The notes under the pieces: generated by a model
Told to the model about the DNA's origin: nothing
The model's input: the letters and a program-made list of their open reading frames with translations, nothing else
The model's database searches: none
Source of the DNA: Anthonomus grandis grandis
Lineage: Eukaryota; Arthropoda; Insecta; Coleoptera; Curculionidae
Direction: 5' to 3'
Assembly: GCF_022605725.1 (NCBI RefSeq)
Contig: NC_065551.1
Coordinates: 33,170,001-33,234,000, forward strand
Length of the DNA stretch: 64,000 nt
In this document: positions 23,030 through 36,041 of the stretch, piece by piece
How positions within the stretch are numbered: position 1 is the stretch's first letter
Layout of the letters: every line of letters starts with the position of its first letter
Position numbers and translations under genes: made by a program

Positions 23030-23525
23030 TAATAAAGTCGTAGAAGTTGTCATTCCAATCTTTTATTTTATAGAATTATTCAGTAATGCAGAAACTAGTC
23101 AAAATTGCATAAAGTTCTTAACCTAATTGTGTCTTTTGAGGATTTTTCCTCAGAGCTATCAAACATTTTCAGATGTTAGACTTTGCAATTTCTAAATTGA
23201 ATCATACGAAGGACTTTTTTTTAAATAAATATAAGACTTAATAAAAAAATTTGCAATTTAGTAATAAATTAAGTGCTGCAGCGTTTGAATTGCCGTCAAG
23301 ATTATTTAATAATTATTTGTACTTATTCTAAACATTCACCTAAATTTCCAAAAGAGTTTTTGGAAAAAAACATGATTTTTTAAAAAGCCTTGTATACATA
23401 GTTTGATATTATTGCGGTTTGACTTTTTGAACAAGTTTAAAATTGAAGTGTTTTGGTGTGTCTGATTTTGAAAGCTTATTGATATATAAAGAATTTGAAA
23501 TTTTTGTAATAAGTCATACACACGA
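23030..23525. repeat. Ghost fourth copy of gene 1 flank (D)
   Basis: 23030-23250 is a diverged copy of the pre-B flank (compare 16100-16290): both have AATTATTCAG, then TTTGAGGAT, then ATCRAACATTTTC. 23290-23525 is a diverged copy of the post-stop flank (compare 14770-14990): GTCAAGAATATTTAATAATT, CCTTGTACACAGTTTRATAT, GTTTAAAATTGAA, TTTTGGTGT. The coding part that should lie between them is missing. Frames at 23336-23635 and 23443-23730 overlap it and are not supported as genes. Confidence 0.65.
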
Positions 23526-24311
23526 CTACCAACATCCAATATTTTTCCTAAAAAAAACCCAAAGACATTTCGCTCCCATTTTCCTATACAAACTTTATAT
23601 CCCCAACGTAAATACAAGGGCGAGGGAGATGCCATTGTTTGCCCCAGCTAAACAGACAACCAGAACGAAAACTTACAACGTAAATACAAATAAGTTTATG
23701 AAAAGCATATTGTCTGGAATATTGTCTTGAAAGAAAGTTGTTGCTATTTTTGGAATAGTGACTATGAAGCTTTGGTAACCAGATAAGAAAGTTATCTAAG
23801 GTTATTACGATGCTTTAAGTAGATTTAATGCGGGAAATTGAGTCACTAAAATTGGTTCTTGTATTTAATTAAAACTGAATAAAACCTTCAAAATTTACTG
23901 AAATATTTAACATTTTGGAAACTTTTGAAATTTCTTTAATCAAGAAACGAATATTTAAAAAAATATCGGAAGGAAAAAAATTCTGATTGATTGTAAAATT
24001 ATTGAAAATTACCAAAATTAAATTGTTTTGTATATCGGTTCGAATTTAATTCGTTAAAAAATTACTTTAGCAAAATTTGGGAGTTCTAAAGAAGTTCAAC
24101 GTGGAAAACGCGTGAATGTTAAGGTTTTTTTAAATACTGGAAAAACTTCACTAAGGAAAGTTGAAAAATATTAAATTAGAAATTTCCATTTAGTGTAGTA
24201 AAAAACGGGGCAAAAGTCGCTTCCTTCTCGATTTATTTTTTTTTATCTTAGAACAAAACGATACATATGTCATTTTATTAGATAGGTCATTGTTCATTAG
24301 AAATTACAAAA
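23526..24311. other. Intergenic, no gene seen
   Basis: A mildly complex stretch at 23530-23680, then A/T-rich sequence. No recognisable product. Confidence 0.4.
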
Positions 24312-24726
24312 TATGACCTTTTATTACGGTCCCGATTTTTTTTATTTACAAAAAACTGGGAATTCGTACATTTTTTTAAATCGTGTTTTTTTATACATTC
24401 CCTCTAATTGCTACTTAACTAATTGAGCTATTGACATGATTTTTTTTTTATTTTAACACACATACTTACGCGCTTCTTTCAAAGTATATGATTGGAATTT
24501 GTCGTTGTTGTTAATCTGAACGGTCATCCATGTTTTGGGCATATTTAAAATAAAAAATTCCGATCATTTTATACTTTGAAAGAAGCGCCTAAGTGTGTGT
24601 GTTAAAATAAAAAAAAATCATGTCAATAGCTCAATTAGTTCAGTAGATATTAGAGGGGATGTATAAAAAAACGTTTTCACAGTTTTTTGAAAATAAAAAA
24701 AGTGATAACCGCAAAAAAAGGTCATA
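24312..24726. mobile_element. Foldback (long inverted repeat) element, about 415 bp
   Basis: The left arm, 24312 to about 24500, is the near-complement of the right arm, about 24550 to 24726. Matching landmarks are TATGACCTTTT / AAAAAAAGGTCATA at the outside, TATACATTCCCTCTAAT / ATTAGAGGGGATGTATA in the middle, TTGAGCTATTGACATGAT / ATCATGTCAATAGCTCAA, and GCGCTTCTTTCAAAGTAT / ATACTTTGAAAGAAGCGC near the loop. The loop is about 50 nt. There is no coding capacity; this is a typical foldback or long-hairpin MITE. Confidence 0.9.
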
Positions 24727-26230
24727 TGTTTTGGTTTCATATGTAGAATCATATTCTTGAGAATACCCAATAGGTTTGATCTTGTTCTAAGCTCATAAAA
24801 AAATACGACACAATTTTACTCATTATTTACTCCTCTAATTAGAAATTAACACATCTTAGAGGTTGTCAGTCAGTGAATGATTTTAAAATTTGCCGAAATA
24901 TTTAAAAAAGTTTTACAAGAAAAAAAATAAAATTATTAAGTTTATCCATTAAAAATTCACCGTGTTTAAAATATTTGAAATCCTTTATACAAACATGTAT
25001 ATTTTGCAAAATTCATATTTTAGTATTTGTAAGAATTTTTCAATTTTATAAGTGAAATTTTCAAAACTTAAGATTTTCAAATGAACAAATTTTTTAAATA
25101 TTAAAATATTTTAAAACTACTGTACAGTTTTCAGAGGTGTCCCATGAAATATTTCAAAATTTGCTTATTCACTTCATTCACATATTAAATGGAAAATTTG
25201 AATACAAAATTGCACTGATTTTTTCCTTAAAACATCCCGAATCTATATATGTATATATAATCAAATTTTGATATGCTGAAGAAATTTATTATTACTTAGA
25301 CTACTTTGAAATATTCAAAAATTAAAAAAAATTGATTTAAAAATTCTATAGAAAGAAATTTGAAATTCTGAAGGAGAAAAAAAATTAAATAACGTATCTT
25401 GAACTGTTTAATTTAAAATTAAATTAAAAAAGGTATTAAATCCTAAATGTTTAAAATTGCAAGAAAAATAAAAATTTCAAACATTTTTGAGACTGAAACT
25501 TTGACTCAAAAACTAAAATATTCAAAAATTTGAATTTTAAAAACATAAACGAATTATGTAATTTTAAAGACTTTGAAATTGAAATCGTATTTTGAAATAT
25601 TTCCTCTGCTTTTATGTCCGGTAGCAAATATATAAAATCATTAAAAAAAAATTAAAATTACCACTCAAAAATTTAAAAATTTACTGCCAATTTGAAATTT
25701 TTTAAATTAAAAAAAGGTTGAAAACTTCAGAGTTAATAACGTTCAAAATTTACTGAAAATTTATAAAATATAAAAAAAAGCGGGAAAATAGAATGAAAAA
25801 AACAAAAATTTCATCTAGTTAAAAAATTTCGTTGAATCAAATTTTAAAATTCTTACCGGATTTTAATATAAAATATACAAATTTCGGAACTTTTAATATA
25901 CTAACCCTTTGAGGCCGGATTTTTTTTTTTTAACTTCTGGTGAAAATTTTTGTTTTGCTCAATTAATTAAAGATTATTTAATATGTTTTTAATATTAAAT
26001 CTTTTTTTTTGCATATGAGTTAGTTACAATGCGGTTTGCTCACTGTAAAGACACTAAGCAGATAAACAACCAAAAATTGGCAAAAACTATTTTTTTTTAT
26101 AGCTAGAAAAATACATTGATTATAAAAAATTTATTTGGTATGATATTGACGAAAACAGTTTTTCTTATCTGAAAGGCACAGAGCAACATCACACCTAAAA
26201 AAATAACAATAATTAACTATGTTTATTTAT
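24727..26230. other. AT-rich spacer, no gene seen
   Basis: Low-complexity A/T sequence with no long frame. A small region near 26030-26070 is more complex and may already belong to the piggyBac element's 3' end. Confidence 0.45.
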
Positions 26231-26239
26231 TTATCAATT

Positions 26240-27936
26240 TAATATCAACAGCTACCTTGTACAATGCCATTTTGATTTGTGAGGTACAAAAAGCACATCT
26301 TCCAGGCTTGCCATATAGAGGCATGTGGGAACAAGAGTCGTACCGAATTTCGTTATTTATGGTACAGTACGTTTGAAATGATTCACCGTTGCTGATGGCC
26401 GACCCCTTTTCGGTAAACCTTGTTCAGCTCCCACTGAAAAGTCCTAGGCCCACTGAAAGTCGAAAAAGTTTTAGCGAAAGTTGCGCATTGGAATCTGTTC
26501 TTTTTTGATACAATATGAATGCATTTACTAAGGATAAATCTATAAAAAAGAAAAAAATTCTATGCCACCACTTTTTCGACTTTCGGTCGAGTTTTTAGCA
26601 TGTCCGTTTTATCCACGTATTCCATTTGCGTATTATATTTCTTTACTAGTTCAGGACAAGTAACATCTTTGGCGGAACCATCTTTTTTTTTTGCGGGAAA
26701 CCCATTGATTGTTGCATGGATCTAATTAATTAGTTAGAAAATGGACTGGCGTATTATCCATCCATTTCAAAAATGTCAACCCATCAGTGCTAACTCGCCA
26801 ATCGAATTCACCCCTTGTTAAGTGCTTGTCATTTATAGTAGATCTGTTGGTAGATCTTTTCTGACGGTACCGCAAGCGTAAATCAACTCAGTTTGCAGTT
26901 GTTTTTGCAGCTCGACCGAATTAAAATAATTGTCAAAATATATTTCGTACCGTTTTCAAACTAAGTCTCTCGTAAGGTCTCTAACAACTCTACCACCAAG
27001 AGACTTTTCGGTCATTTGACCTATTTTACCAGTGTAAATCTGAAATTGACATAGGTATCCTGAATTTTTGGAACGAATTTAAACTTTATAGGCACGTTTT
27101 ACTGGTTTCTTTGGCATATACTGTTTTAGGGAGCTTCGTCCTTTGAATCGGATCATCGACTCATCAATAGCTTGATGTTGACTTGGTTTCAAAGCATTTT
27201 TATATGTATCAGATAATACATTTAACAAAGGCCGTAATTTGTAAAGCTTAACAAAGTTTTGGTGATCACGGCCAGGCTGTACAGAGATGTCGTTAAGGTG
27301 CAGGTTGGCTAACATCCATGAAAACCCGTCTCTTGACATTATTGAACTTATGAATGGATCTCTCATTTCCAATCGTGAGGACCAGTAATCCTTGTAGCTG
27401 GGTAGCTTTTTTATGCCCATTATCAAATTTATTGCAATAAAACCCTTTATTTCCTTTACATTTATTAGTAGGCGTAAATGCATGACTGTTACCTCCGTTT
27501 CTTTGCAAGGCATATAAGTTAGTTTGAAAAGCTATTTGGTCTAACAGATGCTCAGGGAGTATATGCAAAAACATGTCGGTAGGGGTTTCTATATCGGTGG
27601 GAATGTTTGGTCCTATTTCTTCTCCAAATTCTTTAAAATTTCGAACACAGTGTGAGTTGGAGTTAGTCCATATAGTTTTTTTGCGAATTTCCTGGGCTCG
27701 TATTAGTGACAAAGGTAGCTCATCCTCACTGCTCCATTCGGCTAAGTAAGCATCAGCGTCTTGCGACAAAGTATCATATCATATAATTCAAATATAATAG
27801 GCATATTTTCAATGTCAAACAAATCAATTGCTGGCGATGCCGCTGCCGTTGGACCTACTATTTCTGCGTCCCCTTCAATCTCATCTTCACTAACATCTCC
27901 TAATTCGAGGATGTTGTCACAAGGAATTTCTTTCAA
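26240..27936 (-). pseudogene. piggyBac-type transposase relic
   Basis: Minus-strand protein in several frames. 27936-27742 is an acidic N-terminus (DVSEDEIEGDAE). 27769-27293 contains WSSEDELPL and the DUF/piggyBac N-domain feature TPTDMFLHILPEHLLDQI. 27513-27079 holds IKGFIAINLIMGIKKLPSYK, DYWSS and the DDE start, AIDESMIRFKGRSSLKQYMP, with the first catalytic Asp (AID). Further on, frames give YTGKIGQMTEK and YFDNYFNSVEL, the latter with the second-Asp motif DNYF. The C-terminal part near 26280-26310 keeps a Cys-x-x-Cys-like remnant. Many frame changes and stops are present, so it is inactive. Terminal repeats and TTAA duplications were not resolved. Confidence 0.85.
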
Positions 27937-30925
27937 ATAATCATACAGGTCATTGGAGTTGAGATTTATAAGCTTGTTATAAAATTTATCTGTAAATAAG
28001 AATGAAATCCTATAAAAAAACCGTTAAAAAAATACTCATGAAGTTTTGAGAAAATTATTTGCCTAAGAGACTGGTGTCCTGAGCACACCATATATTTTCT
28101 ATAAAACTAATACCTTTTTCTCAAAATTGCATTCTAGCGATAACATAAATATCATCCTAGATATTTTATTTCTAATATAAAAGCAAATCTTACCACCCAT
28201 GGTCCCAAAAAATGCTCTAACAACCAAAAAACAGGGAAACTTGTTAACACAACAATACCACGTGCGAACATTAATATGCAAACTGTCCAAATAATACTTG
28301 ACTCTTATTGGCGCTTAAATTTAGAGGAGCTCAATCAATGATATCTTCGCTGTAAGCACCGTCAGTAAAAATTAATTTGTAAGTGTCCTCACCGCAGGCA
28401 CACAAAGGGCTAAACAACTTTAATTGAAATGTGTAAAAAAATTTAATGAGGTTTAAATGCGAGAAATATATATTTTGAAATTTATAAAATTTTGGAGAAT
28501 CCTGAAAAAAATCAATGAAAACTTCTTTCACTGGAAATTTGCAATTATTAATCAATAATTATTGTATCATCCATCAATTACTTCAAAGTTCATCAAAATA
28601 TTTATTCGGGAAATATTCAAAAAAATGCATCAAATAAGATCTTAAACTTTTGTTTCTGAAAATCAAAAAAAATATAAAATTTTATTTTATTTTTCATAAT
28701 TTAATATTATTGCATTTTGAAATTCTATTGAGTCTATAAAATTATTTAAAAAAAATCAAAATTTAAAACCAAAAATTGACACACTCAAATATTTGGAAAA
28801 TATTAATCTATTAAAAATTATAATATTCTATTTACCTCAAAAACTTAATATCATCGAGTTTTGACATTTTAAGATTGTAAATATTTGTATTTTGGATTTG
28901 ATAAATTCTACAGCACATAGGGAAGATTTCTATAATTTTTCTAAATTTACGAAAAACTATAGGAGTATACTTTTATTCAAGGTGCTTAAGCAATTTGATA
29001 CCAAACGATTTTCACAATTTTTTTTTATAGAAAATGGCAAATAGAAATTTGGCAGACACCTAACATAATTCGATTTAGACAAAAATAGGCAGTCATTTAC
29101 AGAAAACCTGGAATTTCTTGTAAGTGAATTCCCTACTGTTTAATATTTTTATTGAACTAATTATTACTAAGCCCAAACCCAAAGAAAACATTAAATTGCT
29201 TTTAAACCAACCAATTAAATAACAACCACTCGTAACGCTTTGTATACTATTATATAAGCTACCTCATTTACATCTATCATATCTTAAAACTTAATTTGAC
29301 CAATTTTAAATGTAATTAGAGGGGCATATCTTCTGCATAATTGTATAAAACAAAAAACACCCTTATAATAGCCAATTTAATAATCTCTTGCAATTTCTCG
29401 AGAATTCACGCACGTAATGTTTATTATTAATGAAATTATTACCCGTGCACTGTGATTGTTTTTAGTAAATTTTAATTGTAAATAATTAAACAGCCTTAGG
29501 TAATAAATACATAAAATTATCCAAAAGGATTTAAATTAATAAAAAAAAGAATTCATTCAGACTTAGTAAGTGCTTTAATATTATATAAGTATCTTATTAT
29601 ATAAAATATTTATTGTGTTGAATATGTGTATCCTAATTAATTATTTGCTATATGGTTATATTTTTTGTCCAATTACCCATTGTTCAATGTTTTTAATTAA
29701 TAATTATTTAGTTAATTATAGACGTATAAGACCGTTCGGAAACGTAGAATTATTGACAATCAAGCCGGAATTATAAAACTCATCCAATTAACAGTTAATT
29801 ACTGATCTCTGTTGCTCTCTCCAGGGGTGGTTGCTTACAAAAACGTATTTGAATTATCCTAATTAGTTAGGAGTGTAGTATATGGACATTACCATGCCTC
29901 AATCCAATGTCTTATAAATGTTCATTTTACTTGTTAAACATGCGACAAAATCCGAATGCTTCAAGATCCATTACCCACATTATATTTGAATATGAGTATA
30001 GAGCTCCCCGGATGATCATTTAATGGAATTTAATTTCTAAGCTCCAAGAAATGGCATTCAATTAAGGGCACATGACGGATTATAGGGTAAAAGGGATAAG
30101 TAATGGTTTAATACGAGAGGATATCAATCATATTTTAAGCAGGATTAAGATGGGAAAAGAGAGAATTTTACGCTTTTTTTTTAAGCAACCACTCGCCTCT
30201 TCCCTTTCTAAAACACATATATGTATTTAACTTTGGTGATATTTTTAAAAAGGCTGAAATACTTTCGTTAAAACTGAATAATTTTGGTAGTTGTGTAGAC
30301 TATATGGATATTTATTACTATTATAGCACAATATTTATTAAGTTTATACGTTCTGTTGTTTAATGGAGGCTTTTTTAATGTGATATTCTACAAATGGATA
30401 ATATATATTTAAGAAATATTTTGAGGCTCATCATGTTTCTTAACATATATTCATGTATATCTCATATATATTATGATAAAATAATTCTTGAACACTTTTC
30501 GCTGATAAAATATTAACTTACGAATATTTTACGATACTTATAGGCTTTATCTAGCTATGCAAGTGTTTCTTACTTTTGTACATACATATTGTAACATTTT
30601 TAAACTACTTAATAAACATTTAAAATCTTTGAAGGTTTATATTATTACAACCCGAGGGGAGAAAGTGAGGCATTACAGACTAAGAGACTGTTTTAGTTCT
30701 TGTAGCACACGCGTGAAAAGTACCACTTTCTGCGCAAGATTTGAGTTGTATTTGTTTGGAAATATCTTGGAAAAGTGGGGTTAGGTTTTTGTTCTCAGTT
30801 GGCATACATCAAGGAAAATGAGTATAGGAACACCATTATAATATTATCAAGGATAATTATACAATTAATTAGGCGTTCACATTATAAAATTAATTAAACT
30901 GTGACGTTTTCAGTGATGTCATCTT
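27937..30925. other. Intergenic AT-rich sequence, no gene seen
   Basis: No convincing frames (28099-28290, 28331-28555 and 30557-30784 lack any recognisable feature). From about 29430 to 29900 the DNA is non-repetitive and dense in TAATTA/ATTA homeodomain-type cores, so a cis-regulatory role for gene 2 is possible but unproven. Confidence 0.4.
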
Positions 30926-31855
30926 TGTCTGAACATCTTCTTCTTCTTTTTTAATCCAGTGACAGCAGACAGTTCTCTTGATCTTCATCTTCCTCTTCTT
31001 TTTTTCAAATTCAGTGAAAAGCTTTCCTGGTATTTCCAAGGTTATGAGATTTAGATTTTTCACAAATATATTAATTAATTATTTTTGCATGTTAAAATTT
31101 GATGTATCCAGTGAAGTCCTCGTGTTCTGAAACTTCTTATTGTTGTTTTTAAACCCACTGACAGTTGAGGCTTTTCGTCTTATCATGTCTACCAACGTTA
31201 GAAAACAAACACTTCATCTTCTTCTTTTTTCAAATCCAGTGGCAGTTGACGATTGCCTTCTGTAATGGCAGCTAACGTAAATAAAACATGAATCTTCTTC
31301 TTCTTTTTTCCTTAAATCTGGTGACAGTAGACAGTTTTCGTCTTGTCATGGCAATCAAAGTAAAAACCATAAAACTTCTCGTTTTTCTTCTTCTTCTTCT
31401 TTATTCAAATCTAGTGGCAGTTGACCATCGTCAATCAACATAAATCTTCATTTTCTTTTCTCTTTCTTGTCACGGCAACCCTTCATCTTCTATCTTCTTC
31501 TCTTTTTTTTAAACCCAGTGACATTTGACAGCTTTTGAAGCAACCGTCGTAAAAAACATAATATTTTCATATTCATCTTCTATTCATTTTTTTCTTCGTT
31601 TTTCCTTTAAATCCAGTGATAATTGACAAATGTCGTCTTGTTATGAGAATCAACGTAAAAAATATATAATTTTCATTATTCTTCTTTTTTTTCTAAAATC
31701 CAGTGACAGTTGACAGTTCTTATTTTGTCTTACTTACTTATCTTACTTACTTATTAATCACTAAATTCAGTGACAGTTTGACAAATGTCGTCTTGTCATG
31801 GGAATCAACGAAAAAAACATAAAATTCTAATTATTCTTCTTTTCTTTTTAATCCA

Positions 31856-32783
31856 GTGACAGTTGACAGTTCCTATTTTGTCAAGGCAACCAACATAAAC
31901 AACATAAAATTTCATCTTCATTTTCTTCTTCTTTTTTTCCCAAATTCAGTGACAGTTGACAGTTTTCGTCTAGAACAAGTAACCACCGTAAACCACATGG
32001 ACCTTCATCTTCATTTTCTTCTTCTTTTTTTCTCCAAATACAGGGACATGTGACAGTTTTCATCGTTTGACATGTCATCTTTGACTATGAGAAGACGACA
32101 ATTGACCAATGTCGTCTTGTCATAGGAACCAACGTAAAAAACATAAAATTCAAATTTTTCTCACTTTTTTTTAAATTCAGTGACAGTTTGACAAATGTCG
32201 TCTTGTCATGGGAATCAACGAAAAAAACATAAAATTCTAATTATTCTTCTTTTTTTTTCTAAAATCCAGTGGCAGTTCTTATTTCGTCAAGGCAACCAAC
32301 GTAAACAACATGAAATTTCATCTTCATTTTCTTCTTCTTTTTTCCTCCAAATACAGTGACATTTGACAGTTGTCATCGTTGGACATGTCATCTTTGACTA
32401 TGAGAAGACGACAATTGAGAAATGTCGTCTTGTCATACGAACTGACGTAAAAACATAAAATTCAAATTTTTCTCCCTTTTTTTTTTAAATCAGTGACAGT
32501 TTGACAAATGTCATAAAAAACATAAAGATCTAATTATTCTTCTTTTTTTTCTAAAATCCAGTGACAGTTGATAGTTCCTATTTTGTCAAGGCAACCAACA
32601 TAAACAACATAAAATTTCATCTTCATTTTCTTCTTCTTTTTTTCCCAAATTCAGTGATAGTTGACAGTTTTCGTCTAGAACAAGTAACCACCGTAAGCCA
32701 CATGGACCTTCATCTTCATTTTCTTCTTCTTTTTTTCTCCAAATACAGGGACATGTGACAGTTTTCATCGTTTGACATGTCAT
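31856..32783. repeat. 705-bp higher-order duplication inside the minisatellite
   Basis: 31856-32078 and 32561-32783 are almost identical at an offset of 705 bp, including the rarer segments TCTAGAACAAGTAACCACCG and TCATCTTTGACTATGAGAAG, with only a few substitutions. A third partial match runs near 33000. The block arose by recent unequal exchange within the array. Confidence 0.85.
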
Positions 32784-34904
32784 CTTTGACTATGAGAAGA
32801 CGACAATAGACCAATGTCGTCTTGTCATGGGAATCAACATAAAAAACATAAAATTTTCATTATTCTTCTTTTTTTTCTAAAATCCAGTGACAGTTGACAG
32901 TTCTTATTTTGTCAGGGCAACCAACGTAAACAACATGAAATTTTATCTTCTTTTTTTCTCCAAATACAGTGATATTTGACAGTTGTCATCGTTTGACATG
33001 TCATCTTTGACTATGAGAAGACGACAATTGACCAATGTCGTCTTGTCATAGGAACCAACGTAAAATACATAAAATTCAAATTTTTCTCCCTCGATCGAGT
33101 AACCAACAATAGGCAACACTCCAAACAAAGACATTAAACGTCATCTTCTTCTTTTTTTCTTTTCGATGTCAAACTAATATTGTTCTTTTTTTTCTTAAAT
33201 CCAGTAACAGTTGACAGTTCTTATTTTGTCAAGGCAACCAACGTAAGCAACATGAAATTTCATCTTCATTTTCTTCTTCTTTTTTCTCTAAATCCTGTGA
33301 CAGTTGTCGCCTTGTCAAGGTAACCAAGGTAAGCAACATGAAACTTCGTTTTCGTTTTCTTCTTCTTTTTTTCTCCAATCCAATGCCAGTTGACGTTTTG
33401 TCAGGGCAATTAATGTAAGCAACATGAAATTTCATCTTCATTTTCTTCTTCTTTTTCTTATAATTCCAGTGTCTACATCAAGCTTCATCTTCTTCTTCTT
33501 ATTATTATTTTCCCTTCTCAATCCAATGACAGTTGACGTTTTATTATGTCAACAAACGTAAAAACATAATTTTTTACTTCTCGTCATCTACCGAATATTA
33601 ATGTCGATATTTAACGTTTTTGTAGAAATAGCAATAATTTCCTCTCCGAGAAATATTTTAATTGACACTTAACAGTTAATTGATAGTTGACAGTTCTTCT
33701 ATTTCTTCTTCTTCTTCTTCTTGTTTGCTTTTTTACGCCATTTGTCACTACTTTTCTACGACAGCAAATTGACAATTAGAGTACACGATCGAGTCGTCAC
33801 TTTTCTCAGTAATTTTCTATGATTATCTGATTTTTTTTGACATTAACTAAGATCTACTCAGATCTACTAACATCTTTTTCTTGTTAATTCCTACGTTTAT
33901 ATGACAGCAAATTAACATTTGGAGTACAGGAACGAGTAACCAACAATAGGCAACGCTCCAAACAAAGACATAAAACGTCATCTTCTTTTTTTTCTTTTCC
34001 ATGTCATTTATAAATGGCTAATGATTTCTAAGCAATTTTGATTGCTGTCAAGTTCATGTTCTTCTTCTTCTTTTTTAGTTTAACAGAGGTCACACCATCA
34101 AATATCTATTTGAAAGATAGGGAACGTCTTCTTCTTCTTCTTCTTCTTTTCTTTCTTCATCATGGCTACTGTGGTATTGGTACTATGTTTTCATGGAGGT
34201 TTTTGACCGATTCTATGTAGAAAGTAAATATTTCTTAAGTTAGTTAATCAATTTTTGAGGTTAGTCCATAAATTTCCGATGTATTGACAGTTGTATTCTG
34301 GCAACCAATATAAAAACCATGAACTTAACATTCTTCTTCTTATTCATTGGCAATTGTCGTTTTGTCAAGGCAACAAACATAACAAACGTAAAAACATCTC
34401 GTTTTCATGGCACCCAACGTAAAAAAAAATAAAAATTTATATTCTACTTCTCGTCATCTGTCTTATATTAATGTACCACGTTTCTATGCAGATTATTTCA
34501 TATATAAATGGTAATAATTTTCTCTCAAAAATATTTTTTATTTGACGTTTAACAATTAATTGACAGTTCTTCGTTTTGTTCTTCTTTTTACGACATTTGT
34601 TTTGACAGTAAATTGACATTTGGTGCATTCGATCAGTTCGTCACAACAACTGATTTAATAAAACTTAAAATGTCATTTTCTTCTTTTTTGTTCTACGTCC
34701 CTTATAAATGGAATTTAATGATTTGTAGGCAATTTCTTATGGTTATATGATGGCTAATGATTTTTTTTTAATGTGACATTAACTAATAATTTTTATCTGA
34801 GTTAACGTAGCACACACGATCAATCATCATCTTAATTTCAACAAACGTCATACGATCAAATCAAATATCTAATTAAAAGACAGGAAAAATTTTCTTCCTC
34901 TTCC

Positions 34905-34905
<1 letters not shown>

Positions 34906-34935
<30 letters not shown>

Positions 34936-34986
34936 CTTCTTCTTCTTCTTCTTCTTCTTCTTCTTCTTTTTCTTCTTCTTCTTCTT

Positions 34987-35016
<30 letters not shown>
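34906..35016. repeat. (CTT)n microsatellite, about 110 bp
   Basis: Near-pure CTT/AAG triplets with one interruption (CTTTTTCTTC near 34970). It is a homopurine/homopyrimidine mirror-repeat tract able to form triplex DNA; repeat number is likely polymorphic. Confidence 0.97.
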
Positions 35017-35017
<1 letters not shown>

Positions 35018-36041
35018 TCTTTTTTACGTCATTTGTCCCTAAATTCCTATGACAGTAAATTGACAGTTAGGGTACTCGAGCAGGTCATGATATCAACCAA
35101 CGCGAAAGACATAGAACATCATCTTCTTTCCTTTTTCTTCTCTAAGTCAGTTATGAATAATTAACGAATTATAAGCAATTTAAATGAAATTTAACGGTCT
35201 AAGCGATTTTCTATTATTATATGATTGGTCTTATGTGAGCCATGAAAAGTCTTCTTCTTCTCTTTTTTAGGACATTTGTCACTACGTTTTTATGACAGTT
35301 GACAGAGATACACGATCGAGTCGTCATGGCAGCCAACGTAAAATGCATAAAACGTCATCTTCTTCTTTTTTCTTCTCTACGTCAATTAAAAATTAAATTT
35401 AACAATTTCTAAGCAATTTCCTAATGTTACATCATTGCTACTGGTTTTTTTTTCGATGATTTTGACATTAACCAATGGTATATACAGTTGAGCCAACGTA
35501 GCCAACACGAAAATTCATCCTTTTCTTCTTCTTCTTTTTTATTTTAACAGACGCTATACGCTGAAATACAATATCTATTTTGAAGACAGGAAAAGTCTTA
35601 GAATATATGGTTTTAGTAATACGTTCTCATTGTTTAAGTGTAGAAAGTCATTATTTCCACCGTAGCACAAAAAATGTCTACGTTTACCCACTTTTGAGGT
35701 TAGTCCATGAATTTCCGATGCATTAACATTCATATCAACCAACCTAACCAACAGGAAACTTCATCTTCTTCTAGTTATTTGATGAATTGATTCCAACCAA
35801 GCCAAAATAGTTGGTACATGGCAACTTTATCTTTTTCATCTTCTTCTTTTTTAAATTCTATAGTTGACAGTTACGTTCAATTATCTCCTCATTGCAACCA
35901 ACTTAAGCGACACAAAACTACCACCAAGTAAGGACCCATGGACGCCATGATATAAATGTTCTTTCCATCCTAGTGTGTGTCAACTCAAAAAAAAATTAAA
36001 ATTCGATTTTCAAATAAAACTTTACACTTTTTTTTTGTAGA

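Larger units (their letters stand above)
30930..35890. repeat. Pyrimidine-rich complex minisatellite, about 5 kb
   Basis: Degenerate tandem units of about 70-100 bp. Each has a CTTCATCTTCTTCTTTTTT tract, then ATCCAGTGACAGTTGACAGT, then TTGTCATGGCAACCAACGTA and AACATAAAA. Units are well ordered from 31.2 to 33.5 kb and degrade beyond 33.6 kb, where longer spacers (ATTTGTCACTA, TAACCAACAATAGGCAAC) are repeated. Short frames reading LHFLLLFF or KKEEENEDE on either strand are translations of the repeat and not genes. It ends about 150 bp before the gene 2 first coding exon. Confidence 0.9.

Noticed and set aside
23336..23730. Overlapping frames of 95-99 codons on both strands
   Set aside because: They span the decayed flank D and adjacent A/T-rich sequence; no recognised motif.
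31856..32783. Frames LHFLLLFF / KKEEENEDE in the minisatellite
   Set aside because: Translations of CTT/AAG-rich repeat units on both strands, with lengths set by the repeat.
30930..35890. CRISPR-like array
   Set aside because: Regular repeats with variable spacers were considered, but units are degenerate, contiguous and microsatellite-rich in a eukaryotic context, with no cas-like genes.
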